Shown here: in pieces, positions 1 to 8,994 of the stretch
Numbering within the stretch: position 1 is the stretch's first letter
Layout of the letters: the number at the start of each line of letters is the position of its first letter
Source: JAGNHN01 sp964590645
GTDB taxonomy: Bacteria > Bacteroidota > Bacteroidia > Bacteroidales > JAGNHN01
Length of the DNA stretch: 64,000 nucleotides
Direction: 5' to 3'
Assembly (NCBI GenBank): GCA_964590645.1
Contig: CAZPYJ010000005.1
Span: 106,290 to 170,289 of the forward strand
Notes under the pieces: generated by a model
The model's input: the letters and a program-made list of their open reading frames with translations, nothing else
Databases searched by the model: none
Told to the model about the DNA's origin: nothing
Made by a program: the position numbers and the translations under genes

Positions 1-694
1 GGATAAGCCTGAACTGCCCGTTCAACAGGCGGTCGATGGAAAGTCGGGCCAGCCGCTCAGGAGAGAGTAAACCCATTCGCCCCAGACGTCCAAGCCGCGC
101 TATGCGGGCTTTTACATCCGGATTGGTAGGAACCGGGCCGGGATGGATCACACTGACCTTCACATTGCTGTTCCGCAGCTCCGCCTTCAGGCTTTGTGAG
201 AAAACGGAAATAAAGGCCTTAGAAGCGGGGTAAACAGTCTTGAATGGAAGCGGACTGAAAGAAGCCATACTGGAAACATTCAGGATATAGGCCCGGGGAT
301 GTTGCCGGAGTGCAGGAAGCATAAGCCGGGTCAGGAGGGTGCTTGCCCTGACATTGACCTGGATAATGCGATCCATATACTCCGGGCTGGCCTTTTCGAA
401 AGCCTTGGTGCCGCCAATTCCGGCATTATTGACCAGCATAAACACAGGAAATTTTTCCCTGGCCCAGCTTGCGATATCATACACAGCATTCTGTTCGCAA
501 AAATCGGCTTCAAAATACTGTACGTCCACCCCGAATTCCCTTCGAATTTGTGCGGACAGTGCTTCCAGGCCTTCGTTTTTGAGAGACACCAGCAGGAGAT
601 TACACGAGCGGGAGGCCAGTTCCAGGGCCAGGGCTTTTCCCAGCCCCTGGCTTGCGCCACTGATCAGGGCATATGCATTGCTAGAATGATTCAT
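1..694 (-). CDS. Short-chain dehydrogenase/reductase (SDR), 3' end beyond window
   Basis: Cytoplasmic NAD(P)-dependent oxidoreductase of the classical SDR family; the substrate cannot be told. The reverse strand reads open from an ATG at 694 to the window edge (231 residues seen, no stop). The cofactor motif SGASQGLG lies at residues 12-19, NNAG at 89-92, the catalytic Ser region NVSS at 139-142, and the catalytic pair YPASK at 155-159, followed by HPGPVPT typical of SDR enzymes. Its start overlaps the 3' end of the upstream DUF2062 gene by 14 nt, so the two are translationally coupled in one minus-strand operon with the START-domain gene. SDR membership is certain from motifs; a specific reaction would be a guess. 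Confidence 0.9.
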   Translation of the reverse strand, partial: MNHSSNAYALISGASQGLGKALALELASRSCNLLLVSLKNEGLEALSAQIRREFGVDVQYFEADFCEQNAVYDIASWAREKFPVFMLVNNAGIGGTKAFEKASPEYMDRIIQVNVRASTLLTRLMLPALRQHPRAYILNVSSMASFSPLPFKTVYPASKAFISVFSQSLKAELRNSNVKVSVIHPGPVPTNPDVKARIARLGRLGRMGLLSPERLARLSIDRLLNGQFRLI

Positions 695-1136
695 TGTTTC
701 TTGTCTTTATTTGCGTGGATAATAATTTGCGGATCGCGAAGTAGTAAAAGGCGGCCAGGATACTTCCGGTTATGCATCCCCCCAGCAGTAGGGAGAAGAA
801 AAGTCCAGGGCCATTTTCTGTCAGGGCAGATAAAAGGTTCCCGCTGAAAACACTGTCAAAATCAATGCTTGTCTTTATTCCCAGCAGGAAGGCACCGATT
901 TTATAATTCAGGGGATAGAGATAGAGTCCTTTGGTCCAATTGGTATTGATCACTCCGGCGATGGCCGCGCCTTTATGGAGGTGAAAAATCCAGCTGAGGA
1001 TGACGCTGATCAGGATCTGCATTCCGATCAATGGACTCACGCCCATAAATGAACCCAGGGCGAAACTCCGGGCCAGCTTTTCAGGCGCTCCTTGCAGCTG
1101 CCGGATCTTATCGATTATTCTTCCTTTGAGCCTCAT
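681..1136 (-). CDS. DUF2062 family small membrane protein
   Basis: A 151-residue protein with the DUF2062 pattern: a short basic N-terminus, then a hydrophobic segment with LGSFMGVSPLIGMQIL (about 28-43), a second one around 44-65, and a third near 112-135. Proteins of this family are small inner-membrane proteins of unknown function, often next to glycosyltransferases or lipid-related genes. Here it sits between a START-domain lipid-binding-like protein (ATGA overlap at 1133-1136) and an SDR enzyme (14-nt overlap), which suggests a lipid-related operon, but this is inference only. The start is fixed by the ATGA overlap. Confidence 0.8.
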   Translation of the reverse strand: MRLKGRIIDKIRQLQGAPEKLARSFALGSFMGVSPLIGMQILISVILSWIFHLHKGAAIAGVINTNWTKGLYLYPLNYKIGAFLLGIKTSIDFDSVFSGNLLSALTENGPGLFFSLLLGGCITGSILAAFYYFAIRKLLSTQIKTRNNESF

Positions 1137-1798
1137 CTTCCTTTGTTTGCAAGACTTTTTCTTTCTTTTTCCAACACATCCCTCAAGGCGGCCAGGTTTT
1201 TCAGGAAGGCATTCCTCACCAGTGGATCGAGGATAAAACGGGGGTATTCCGGGGCTTCGGCCGTATAGGCGGAGTAGGAGATCAAGGTACTGCCATCAGG
1301 ATAGCCCTGGATGGACCAGGTGGCCTGGTATTGCCTGAAACGACGCACATTTTCCTGTTCCGGCCAGGCATCGGGGTGGCTTTCCATCTGCAGGGTAATC
1401 TGTCCATCCGGGCCTGGGGCCTTTTTGGTTCGACACACCAGATCCCGGTCTTCCAAAGGCCAGGGAAAAGAAAAAGCAGTGTGGGAATACCATTGGTCAG
1501 CGCAATCTTTTCTGATCAGGCGGCCCGAAGATACGCCCTGCATCCAATCGGCAGCACGGGCCGGATCACTGAGCAGGCGTAGGACCTCTTCTTTGTCAAC
1601 ACTGACAAACAATTCCCCCCTTCGTTCTTTTACACGCAATTCGGGGGAAACCTGCACCCATCGTTCAAATAGATGAATGTCTTGCCTGGTATCCACTTTT
1701 TCCCAGGCTGATGTTTTTTGGGCGGACAGGGGCAATGAAAGAAAGAAAAGGGCAATCAGAAGAGAGAGGGTGATTTTCATTTTGAGTTGCATCGCCAA
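1133..1798 (-). CDS. Exported START/SRPBCC-domain protein
   Basis: A 221-residue protein with an N-terminal signal peptide (hydrophobic LSLLIALFFLSLPLSAQ, cleavage after about residue 26), then a START-like hydrophobic-ligand-binding domain. Recognisable features are the central ADWMQGVSSGRLI segment, FSFPWPLEDRDLVCR (the conserved PW-x-x-x-RD of START proteins) and a C-terminal long helix with NAFLKNLAALRDVLEKE. START domains bind lipids or other hydrophobic ligands; the export signal places this one in the periplasm. First gene of a three-gene minus-strand operon (START, DUF2062, SDR) with overlapping stop/start codons. A later ATG at residue 7 (1780) is an equally good start. The 135 bp upstream (1799-1933) hold no gene. 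Confidence 0.8.
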   Translation of the reverse strand: MAMQLKMKITLSLLIALFFLSLPLSAQKTSAWEKVDTRQDIHLFERWVQVSPELRVKERRGELFVSVDKEEVLRLLSDPARAADWMQGVSSGRLIRKDCADQWYSHTAFSFPWPLEDRDLVCRTKKAPGPDGQITLQMESHPDAWPEQENVRRFRQYQATWSIQGYPDGSTLISYSAYTAEAPEYPRFILDPLVRNAFLKNLAALRDVLEKERKSLANKGR

Positions 1799-1933
1799 AT
1801 GATGTTGGTTACATCTTTATGGCAAGCAGGGAAGCGAAAACCCCTATTCATATGAAGACTTTTTTACCCGGTCAATCCGATTACTTCCGGAAATGTTTTT
1901 GTAAAGCATCAGCCCCTTGCCGGTGATTGCCGG

Positions 1934-3685
1934 TCAGGGTTTTACCCTGGAAAGGGGGTATCGCAGGCTTACGCGGAAAGAGGGCCATCCAAGAAAACGG
2001 GTTTGGCGGGGTACACGGTTAAAGGAAACATTGCCGGGCAGATGATCCGAGAAATGTGCACTGAAGGCATTATCCTCCGCGGAGAGTAAAAGGTGATAGG
2101 AGGGGCCGGCCATCAGTCGTATGCGATGTTTCACGATTTCCATACTTAACTGCGGGCTGAAACTCAGCAGGCTCAGGGTATGACGATCAAAACTGCCGGT
2201 GGGGGGGATGACCGAAGCGACAAGTTCTGTATGCATCTCTATGCGCCAGCCGGGAAACCAGGTTCTGCCCAGGCCATAACTCAGTCCCGCCCTCTGTTCA
2301 GGAAACAGGTTAAACAGCGTCAGGCCCAGCATACTGTATAGTTTCGGGCTTCCCATTACAAAATGCAGTTGATGGTGCTGGCCTGCATCGGTGGCGAGAG
2401 AGAGCGCATAATAGCCTCCCCGGATGATGTTGACCAGGCCCAGGGGCGCTCCTCCGGCGCTGTCGCATACATTGATCAGCCCCATTTGAAAGGAGGCACT
2501 TGCACTGTAGTTGTACAGTCCGGCCATTTGTACTCCTTTCACCGCTCCCTGGCACACATTGGCTATCCCGGCCACTTGCATTCCCTGTACAAAAACGGGT
2601 CTCCGGTTCATCAGTCCGGCTATTTGCACTCCCCGCACCGTATCTGATCCTGTATTCAGGCCTCCGCTCAATTGCACCCCCAGTACCTTCTTTCCTGTCC
2701 GGTTGAATAATCCCGCCGCCTGAAATCCCTGCACTTTCTCCCCTGTCAGGTTCGCCACACCCCCAATCTGCACACCGTACACATCAAATTGGTTCATATT
2801 CATTATTCCTCCGGCTTCAAAGCCATTTACCCCTGCCGAGTAGCCACTGAACAGGTTAAGGGAGAAATGATTGACGATGGCTCCACTCAGGCGGTAATTG
2901 GTTCCGATACCCGGGATGAGTGAAAGTTGTACCGGCTGCTGATCGAATATCCTCACATTGCGGCTGTTCAGAAATGAAGCTGTGGATACCAGTCTCCGGA
3001 TAAGCATATTGTGGGTGGATCCCTGGGGCGCGATCAGCTGCCCGGGTAAGGGTTCGAGATGACTCACTTCCTTGCGCAAGGCATACAGCTTAAAGAGGGG
3101 AGGGCTTGTCTGGGAAGGGTCCACGACCACAATGCTATCCCGGTACCCCTGTTTGCTGCAACGCAGGGCAAGCCGCCGGGTTGTCACGGGAAGGTTCAGG
3201 ATAAAGGCTCCTTCTGAATCGCTCAGGCCTGATCTGCGGCTGGCCATATCGTATACTGTCGCCGAGGCAAGGGGCCGCTCACTTCCCCCCTCCCTCACAA
3301 AACCCCTGATCTCAATGCTCTGTTTTCGCTTCTCTTCCCCTGTCTCTTTCTTCAGGATAATAACAATGTGTCCATTGTTTCTGAACAAATAGGCCTTCCC
3401 GAACGCATCTCTCAGGGCTTTGCCTAATGGCTCATCCTGCACAGAAAGGCTGATCGTATGCGGAGGAAGAATGTCTGCATTATAGGCAAAGCGAAAATCC
3501 AGCTCTTGTTCTATGAGGCAGAGGAGAACCTCCGGGGAAAGGCTCCCGGTGGTCAGGCTGAGCCTGCGTTCCAGAATACTTCCCTGTGAAAGGACAAAGG
3601 AAGAACCATACCCCAGGCAAAGCAAAACTATCCATATCCTATTGCGAAAGGGTATCCGGTGCATACAAGATAAAGCGCGTATCAT
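1934..3685 (-). CDS. STN-domain outer-surface protein with LA_2272-type repeats
   Basis: A 583-residue exported protein in the slot where Bacteroidota usually have a TonB-dependent receptor behind FecI/FecR. After a signal peptide (about 14-34) comes an STN (secretin/TonB short N-terminal) domain at about 50-112, then a carboxypeptidase-regulatory-like beta-sandwich at 123-200, then about eight repeats of 16 residues (about 285-420) of the form V-x-G-V-Q-x-A-G-L-x-N, as in the LA_2272 surface-repeat family, and a C-terminal beta-rich part. No plug domain or TonB box was seen, so this is not an ordinary receptor. It overlaps the 3' end of fecR by 47 nt; a second ATG at 3664 (residue 8) would also give a good signal peptide. 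The STN domain in FecA-type proteins contacts the FecR-type anti-sigma factor, so a signalling role is inferred. Confidence 0.75.
   Translation of the reverse strand: MIRALSCMHRIPFRNRIWIVLLCLGYGSSFVLSQGSILERRLSLTTGSLSPEVLLCLIEQELDFRFAYNADILPPHTISLSVQDEPLGKALRDAFGKAYLFRNNGHIVIILKKETGEEKRKQSIEIRGFVREGGSERPLASATVYDMASRRSGLSDSEGAFILNLPVTTRRLALRCSKQGYRDSIVVVDPSQTSPPLFKLYALRKEVSHLEPLPGQLIAPQGSTHNMLIRRLVSTASFLNSRNVRIFDQQPVQLSLIPGIGTNYRLSGAIVNHFSLNLFSGYSAGVNGFEAGGIMNMNQFDVYGVQIGGVANLTGEKVQGFQAAGLFNRTGKKVLGVQLSGGLNTGSDTVRGVQIAGLMNRRPVFVQGMQVAGIANVCQGAVKGVQMAGLYNYSASASFQMGLINVCDSAGGAPLGLVNIIRGGYYALSLATDAGQHHQLHFVMGSPKLYSMLGLTLFNLFPEQRAGLSYGLGRTWFPGWRIEMHTELVASVIPPTGSFDRHTLSLLSFSPQLSMEIVKHRIRLMAGPSYHLLLSAEDNAFSAHFSDHLPGNVSFNRVPRQTRFLGWPSFRVSLRYPLSRVKP
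2426..2833 (-). repeat. In-frame 16-residue (48-nt) surface repeats
   Basis: Within the STN protein, about eight units with period 16 residues, each carrying G-V-Q-x-A-G-x-x-N or a close variant (GVQIGGVAN, GFQAAGLFN, GVQLSGGLN, GVQIAGLMN, GMQVAGIAN, GVQMAGLYN). The units are diverged at DNA level, so this is a structural protein repeat rather than a recent tandem expansion. Confidence 0.8.
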
Positions 3686-4664
3686 TTCTTTCCCAGCTCA
3701 GGCTGAAGGTTTCTGCCAACACATCCATCATTTGTTCTTTGCTGACATTCTCAAAGGTAGCGGTCAGGCGCAATTGCCCTGTTGCAGAATCATCCAGGAT
3801 GAAATGATCGCCCAGCGCCAGGCTCATTTGTGCCAGAACAGCTTTCAATGGGGTTTTATCAAAAGAAAGGGTTTTGTGTTTCCAGAAAAGCATATTGGGG
3901 TTGAAGCCGGGGCGGTACAGCAAAGCTTTACGGCTGCGCACATACAGCCCTTCCTCCCCGGCGGATAGCAACAGAGAGTCGGTGATGGCTGTCCCCTGGG
4001 TGACATACAATCCCACTCTCCCTTCTTCCACCGAAACTTTTATGGTATCCTGTTCCGGATAGGCATTCACATTAAAGCGGGTGCCGATTACTTTCACCTT
4101 CAGTTCATTCGACCTTACAATGAAGGGGCGTTCTGCCTCTTTCTCCACTTCGAAGAATGCTTCACCTTCCAGATGGACTTCCCGTTTTTCTCCGGAAAGG
4201 CCGCCGGCAAAAGAGACGACAGAATGGGTATTCAGGGAGAGGGAAGAGCCGTCAGGCAAAAGATGTTCCGAAGGCTTTTCCTGTGTGTGCAGGTACTCCG
4301 GGGGTGCTTCCCGGACCCGGTACATTAACAAATACCCGATCAAGGCAAGGGGGAGGAGGATGGCGGCCACTTTAAGGGGCAGGGAAAGCCAGACAGGCCA
4401 GGCCTTAGCCTGATGCATCGCTTCAGCCTGATCAATGCGGCGCAGCACATTCTGCAAGGCTGTTTCCGTATCCGGTTCCGGACCGGCAAGTTGCCAGATT
4501 TCCCGGTAGGATTCAAATTCCCGCCGGTTTTCTTCCTTAGCCGCAATCCAGGCTTCGATGCGGTGCCGTTCATCCATATTCATTTCTCCGCTCAGGTAGG
4601 CGGCGAGGGCATCCGGATCAATATGTTCAAATCTTAGCTTCATTTCATAATAAAGACAATCCAC
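3639..4664 (-). CDS. FecR-family anti-sigma factor
   Basis: A 341-residue single-pass inner-membrane protein. Residues 1-90 form the cytoplasmic sigma-binding region, a membrane segment follows at about 92-112 (LPLKVAAILLPLALIGYLL), the FecR domain covers about 125-235 (LPDGSSLSLNTHS, GEAFFEVEKEAERPFIV, VIGTRFNVNAY), and a DUF4974 domain lies at the C-terminus (about 265-335). In this family the periplasmic part receives a signal from an STN-domain protein and controls an ECF sigma factor. Its start overlaps the sigma gene by 25 nt and its end overlaps the STN gene by 47 nt, so the three genes are one operon. Confidence 0.93.
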   Translation of the reverse strand: MDCLYYEMKLRFEHIDPDALAAYLSGEMNMDERHRIEAWIAAKEENRREFESYREIWQLAGPEPDTETALQNVLRRIDQAEAMHQAKAWPVWLSLPLKVAAILLPLALIGYLLMYRVREAPPEYLHTQEKPSEHLLPDGSSLSLNTHSVVSFAGGLSGEKREVHLEGEAFFEVEKEAERPFIVRSNELKVKVIGTRFNVNAYPEQDTIKVSVEEGRVGLYVTQGTAITDSLLLSAGEEGLYVRSRKALLYRPGFNPNMLFWKHKTLSFDKTPLKAVLAQMSLALGDHFILDDSATGQLRLTATFENVSKEQMMDVLAETFSLSWERNDTRFILYAPDTLSQ

Positions 4665-5338
4665 ATCAAAAAAACACCTATTCCCCCTCCGAAAAAAAGC
4701 AGCAGCCAGGGCAGGAAAGGCAGTTTATCCCTGAGGGCTTCCCTTAGAGATGCCAGTGCCTTGCCCATCTGGTTTTCCACTGTTTTAACCGAAATATTCA
4801 GTAAGAGTGCCACTTCTTTGTATGATTTCCTTTCCCACTTCACCATTTTGAAAACCTCCTTTCGCTTCTCCGGCAATTCCTCCACGGCCTGGTGTACCCG
4901 CTTGTAAAGCTTTTCTTCCTCTTCTCTTTTCGCCTCAAGCTCAGGCTCGTTGCTGCATTCCTGTTCCCTCCTTTCTTCCTGCACCCTTTGTCCATAGCGC
5001 TTTTCCACCTGCCGGTGCTTGAGGTGATTCAGGCAGGCGTTGCGCACACTCGAATAAAGATAGGCTTTTACCGAGCTATGAATGGAGGTTTTTTCTTTGT
5101 CGAGCCAGAAGTGAAAAAAGCAATCCTGGACGAGGTCTTCGGCTTCCTGGGGATCGTGCAGAAAGGCGGAAGCAAAACGGCAAAGGGGGGCATAGTAGAG
5201 CCGGAACAGCTTTTCAAAAGCATCTTTGCTTCCTTTACGCATTGCACGGTAGCATTCCAGGTCTTCCATCCCAAGGGTGCTTACTGCTTTCAAAAGTAAT
5301 ACTTCCTTCAGGATTCTCCCTGTATGCAACAGACTCAT
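4640..5338 (-). CDS. ECF sigma-70 factor with hydrophobic C-terminal tail
   Basis: An RNA polymerase sigma factor of the FecI-like Bacteroidota type. Region 2 is seen at about 37-100 (FEKLFRLYYAPLCRFA, EAEDLVQDCFFHFW, VKAYLYSSVRNACLNHLK) and region 4 at about 140-200 (LPEKRKEVFKMVKWE, SYKEVALLLNISVKTVENQM). The residues from about 205 to the end form a strongly hydrophobic segment (LPFLPWLLLFFGGGIGV and on), long enough to be a membrane anchor or to bind FecR. The ATG at 5269 (residue 24, MEDLECYRAM) fits the family start better than 5338. It is divergent from the TonB receptor, with about 120 bp between, so this sigma factor may drive both directions. Confidence 0.92.
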   Translation of the reverse strand: MSLLHTGRILKEVLLLKAVSTLGMEDLECYRAMRKGSKDAFEKLFRLYYAPLCRFASAFLHDPQEAEDLVQDCFFHFWLDKEKTSIHSSVKAYLYSSVRNACLNHLKHRQVEKRYGQRVQEERREQECSNEPELEAKREEEEKLYKRVHQAVEELPEKRKEVFKMVKWERKSYKEVALLLNISVKTVENQMGKALASLREALRDKLPFLPWLLLFFGGGIGVFLMWIVFIMK

Positions 5339-5460
5339 TGGAACAGTTCATCCAACAATTCAATTTGACATTAACTTAACCTATTCATAATCTTTAGTTA
5401 ATCGCACAGGAATGTATGGAGCCTAATTTTGACCGCATTTTATTATTAACAGTCAATGCT

Positions 5461-8229
5461 ATGACAAAACTGAAAATCTTCTTTACCTTAATCCTGACGG
5501 CTTTTACCATAGCGGTTCAGGCAGAACAAACAGGCATCATAAAAGGGAGGGTTGTGGATACCGACAAGCTTTCGATGCCCGGGGCAAACGTGCTGATTGA
5601 ATCAATAGGAAAAGGCACCATTACCGACAACTATGGTTTTTTCACCCTCACCGGTGTGGCCGTGGGTTCTTATGAACTATTGGTAACATACATTGGTTTT
5701 AATACAAACCGGGTGCAAGTTACGGTGGAGCCGGGTAAAACCACGCTAATAGAATTGACATTGAAAGCAGGCATTGACCTGTCAGAGGTTGTGGTCAGCG
5801 GTCAGTTGCAAGGCCAGTCGAAAGCCCTGAACACCCAGATGAACAAAGGCAACATCACCAACATAATATCTTCCGATCAGGTAGGCCGCTTTCCGGATGC
5901 CAACATAGGGGATGCGTTGAAGAGGATTCCAGGCATCAATGTACAGTACGACCAGGGCGAAGCACGCTTTGGCAATATCAGGGGAACCGCACCCCAGTAT
6001 AATTCGGTGATGATCAACGGAGAGCGCATCCCATCGGCCGAAGCCGAAGACCGCACCGTGCAGCTCGACCTGGTGCCTGCCGATATGATTCAGGCCATCG
6101 AAGTAAACAAAGCTGTTACACCCGATATGGATGCCGATGCCATTGGCGGTTCGGTAAACCTGGTTACGCGCTCAGCGCCTTACGACCGTCGTGTGAGCTT
6201 AACGCTCGGATCGGGATACAACATCCTGGCCGGAAAACCTATTTACAATGGTGCCTTCATCCTGGCTGATCGTTTTTTCGATAAAAAACTGGGTGTTATT
6301 GCCAGTGCTTCCTATCATAATCACGACTTAGGCAGCGATAATTTTGAGGCCGAATGGGATTATATGGATGAGGACAACAAAGATGGCTCTGCCTTTGCTG
6401 AAGAAATGCAAATCCGCCAGTACTATTTGCAGCGCATCCGCCAAAGCTATTCACTGAGCCTCGATTATAAAATCAACGCCAACCACACCCTCTTTGCCAA
6501 CGGTATTTATAACCACCGCAATGATTGGGAAAACCGTTACCGCAGTATATACACTGATATAGAATTCGATGAGGAAGGAAAAAGCTGGGAAGGAGAATTG
6601 AGGAAAGAAACCAAAGGAGGCAATCCCGACACCAAAAATGCACGACTGGAAGACCAGCGTATGATGAATTTCACAATGGGCGGCGACCACCAGTTGGGCA
6701 AAATTAAAGCCGATTGGACCGCTTCCTATAGCAAAGCATCTGAGGACAGACCCAATGAAAGATACATCTCATACAGGCAAAAAGGCGTTGATATCATTCC
6801 CGACTTTTCTGATAAAAGCCTCCCACGTGTCAGCGCCCAGGATGCATCACAAAATGAATTGAATGCAGACTACAGTTTACGTGAGATAACCGAGGAGTTT
6901 CAGTGGACTGAAGATATTGACAAAAACGTCAAACTGAATTTCACCATCCCCTTGCTCGAAAATGAATACAAAAACAGTCTCAAAATAGGTGTTCGCTACA
7001 AAGGAAAAGAGAAAATGCGCGATAACAGATTGTTTGAGTACGAACCAGTGGACGAAGATGAATTCAACGCCAATACCCTGAGTAACCTGGAAGATTTTAC
7101 CAAAGACAACTTCTTAGTGGGCGATTATGCAACAGGTAATCAGATAAGCCCTGAATACCTTGGGGAACTCGACCTGACTAACTCATCCTTGTTTGAAGAA
7201 GAAAGAATTGCCGAGGCAGAAGCCGGAGATTTCAATGCCACAGAAAATATTCTTGGCGGCTACATTATGTTGAACCAGAACTTTGGCACTAAACTATCGA
7301 TGATTGCCGGTGTACGAATAGAGAACACTTCGCAGGAGTATCAAGGCAACCAATACGATGCCGATGAAGACGAAAACACACTGACTGAAAAGGCTTCTGA
7401 CTCTTATACTAATGTTTTGCCCGGGCTGCACCTGAAATATGATTTCAATAAAACCACCATTTTAAGGGCTGCCTGGACCAATACCCTGGCCAGGCCAAAT
7501 TACTTTTCCCTGGTGCCTTACAGGGAAATAAACCGGGAAGACAATGAAATCGCCATCGGCAATCCCGATCTGACCCCTACCACCTCTACGAATCTTGACC
7601 TGATGTTCGAGAAATACTTCAGAACCATTGGTATTGTTTCTGCCGGCGTTTTCTACAAGGATATCAAAGACTTTATTGTTGCGGAAACCCGCGAGGACTA
7701 CCTTTTTGAAGGGACAACCTGGGACACCTACAGCCAGCCCATCAATGGCGGAAACGGATCCATCTTTGGCTTTGAAGCAGCGGCCCAGCGTCAACTCGAC
7801 TTTCTGCCCGGATTTTGGAAAGGCTTTGGAGTGTATGCCAACTACACCTATACCACAAGCAGTGTAAGTGATTTCCGTATCGAAGGCCGCGAAGAGGAAG
7901 ATGTTTCGCTTCCCGGCACGGCAAAACACACCCTTAACGCTTCAATCTCATACGACAACAAGCGATTTTCATTCAGGACGTCCCTTAACTATTCCACCGA
8001 CTTTATCGATGAATTTGGCGATGAAGCATTTTACGACAGATTTTACGATAATGCCACCCATTTGGATGTGAACGCCAACTATGCCATTAACCCAAAATTC
8101 AGGGTGTATGCCGAGGTAAACAATTTGCTGAACACACCATTGTATTATTACCAGGGAATAAGCTCAAGATTAATGCAGGCTGAGTATTACAATGTGCGCC
8201 TTCAGTTCGGTGTGAAATTGGATTTGTAA
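5461..8229 (+). CDS. TonB-dependent outer-membrane receptor
   Basis: About 922 residues. The ATG at 5461 starts a clean signal peptide (MTKLKIFFTLILTAFTIAVQA); an in-frame ATG at 5416 would add 15 residues before it and is less likely. Then a carboxypeptidase-regulatory-like domain (about 27-100), a plug domain (about 120-240; FPDANIGDALKRIPGINV, RGTAPQYNSVMINGERIP, DADAIGGSVNLVTR) and a 22-strand barrel ending in an aromatic-rich strand and final Leu. The plug resembles the TonB-Xanth-Caul type (TIGR01782), which imports diverse nutrients. It lacks an STN domain. The next genes encode a surface pyrophosphatase and a phosphoesterase, so the substrate may be a phosphate compound (inference). 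Likely controlled by the divergent ECF/FecR operon. Confidence 0.95.
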   Translation: MTKLKIFFTLILTAFTIAVQAEQTGIIKGRVVDTDKLSMPGANVLIESIGKGTITDNYGFFTLTGVAVGSYELLVTYIGFNTNRVQVTVEPGKTTLIELTLKAGIDLSEVVVSGQLQGQSKALNTQMNKGNITNIISSDQVGRFPDANIGDALKRIPGINVQYDQGEARFGNIRGTAPQYNSVMINGERIPSAEAEDRTVQLDLVPADMIQAIEVNKAVTPDMDADAIGGSVNLVTRSAPYDRRVSLTLGSGYNILAGKPIYNGAFILADRFFDKKLGVIASASYHNHDLGSDNFEAEWDYMDEDNKDGSAFAEEMQIRQYYLQRIRQSYSLSLDYKINANHTLFANGIYNHRNDWENRYRSIYTDIEFDEEGKSWEGELRKETKGGNPDTKNARLEDQRMMNFTMGGDHQLGKIKADWTASYSKASEDRPNERYISYRQKGVDIIPDFSDKSLPRVSAQDASQNELNADYSLREITEEFQWTEDIDKNVKLNFTIPLLENEYKNSLKIGVRYKGKEKMRDNRLFEYEPVDEDEFNANTLSNLEDFTKDNFLVGDYATGNQISPEYLGELDLTNSSLFEEERIAEAEAGDFNATENILGGYIMLNQNFGTKLSMIAGVRIENTSQEYQGNQYDADEDENTLTEKASDSYTNVLPGLHLKYDFNKTTILRAAWTNTLARPNYFSLVPYREINREDNEIAIGNPDLTPTTSTNLDLMFEKYFRTIGIVSAGVFYKDIKDFIVAETREDYLFEGTTWDTYSQPINGGNGSIFGFEAAAQRQLDFLPGFWKGFGVYANYTYTTSSVSDFRIEGREEEDVSLPGTAKHTLNASISYDNKRFSFRTSLNYSTDFIDEFGDEAFYDRFYDNATHLDVNANYAINPKFRVYAEVNNLLNTPLYYYQGISSRLMQAEYYNVRLQFGVKLDL

Positions 8230-8272
8230 TTTTATGTAATGATTATAGCAGGCATTCAATAGTTTTATCTGA

Positions 8273-8310
8273 CACAAATGCTGAGCGGTTTATCCTGTTC
8301 AGCATTTGTG
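8273..8310 (+). terminator. Hairpin after the TonB receptor gene
   Basis: A perfect 12-bp stem, CACAAATGCTGA paired with TCAGCATTTGTG, with a 14-nt loop, starts about 44 nt after the receptor stop. It is followed by CTTTAAT rather than a clean T-run, so it is either a weak terminator or an mRNA-stabilising hairpin that reduces expression of the two downstream genes. Confidence 0.6.
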
Positions 8311-8331
8311 CTTTAATAGCTTGATAGCGAA

Positions 8332-8976
8332 ATGAAATCATTGGTCAACGGATTTATGCTGTGTGTTTTTCTTAGTGCCTGTAGCAATTCAGACCGGCCT
8401 GCAATCACTGTAAAGAATGTAAACAACTTTTTGAGCGACATTGAAGCCTTTGCATCCGATTCATTGGTGAATGTTGTCATAGAAATACCGGCTGGAACCA
8501 ACCAAAAATGGGAAGTGAACAAAGAAACCGGCCAGATTGAATGGGAACAAATTACCCCTGATTCTATGCGCATCATTGATTATTTGGCGTATCCGGCCAA
8601 TTATGGTTTTGTGCCTCAAACACTCTTAAGCAAAGATCGCGGAGGTGATGGCGACCCGGTGGATGTTTTTGTTTTAGGGCCCTCAATCGCCCGCGAACAA
8701 GTTGTTAAAGTCAGAATAGTCGGAATAATTCATTTGCTTGATGCAAATGAAGTTGATTCAAAACTGTTGGCCGTAGATGTTCATAACCCGGGCTTTGATG
8801 TGAATTCGTTTGAGGCGCTTGAAAAAAACTATCCCGGTGCAACGGATATCCTCAGGATTTGGCTCCTGAACTACAAAGGTGGGGGTGAGGCAGAAATTTT
8901 ATCCGTGAAAGAGGAAATGCCTGCCCTTCGCTTTTTAATGGAAGCGCACAAAGCATATCTCAACAATAATGAATAA
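8332..8976 (+). CDS. Lipoprotein family I inorganic pyrophosphatase
   Basis: A 214-residue protein that should hydrolyse pyrophosphate to phosphate outside the cytoplasm. The lipobox LSAC (Cys17) marks it as a lipoprotein. Family I residues are present: IEIP and KWE (E20, K29, E31 of the E. coli enzyme), R in SMRIIDY, YPANYG (Y51/Y55), the signature DGDPVDV (D65, D67, D70), DANEVDSK (D97, D102, K104) and NYK (Y141/K142). One second-sphere position, E98 of E. coli, reads Ala. Most family I enzymes are cytoplasmic, so surface location next to a TonB receptor is unusual. Likely co-transcribed with the phosphoesterase 18 nt downstream. Confidence 0.9.
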   Translation: MKSLVNGFMLCVFLSACSNSDRPAITVKNVNNFLSDIEAFASDSLVNVVIEIPAGTNQKWEVNKETGQIEWEQITPDSMRIIDYLAYPANYGFVPQTLLSKDRGGDGDPVDVFVLGPSIAREQVVKVRIVGIIHLLDANEVDSKLLAVDVHNPGFDVNSFEALEKNYPGATDILRIWLLNYKGGGEAEILSVKEEMPALRFLMEAHKAYLNNNE

Positions 8977-8994
8977 ACCAAAAAATCCAAACTA

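Noticed and set aside
299..847. Plus-strand open frames over the SDR gene
   Set aside because: The opposite strand carries an uninterrupted SDR protein with all family motifs; these frames encode no recognisable domain.
2426..2833. Possible CRISPR-like periodic array
   Set aside because: The period of 48 nt is in frame with a protein repeat and the copies are diverged; no repeat-spacer structure.
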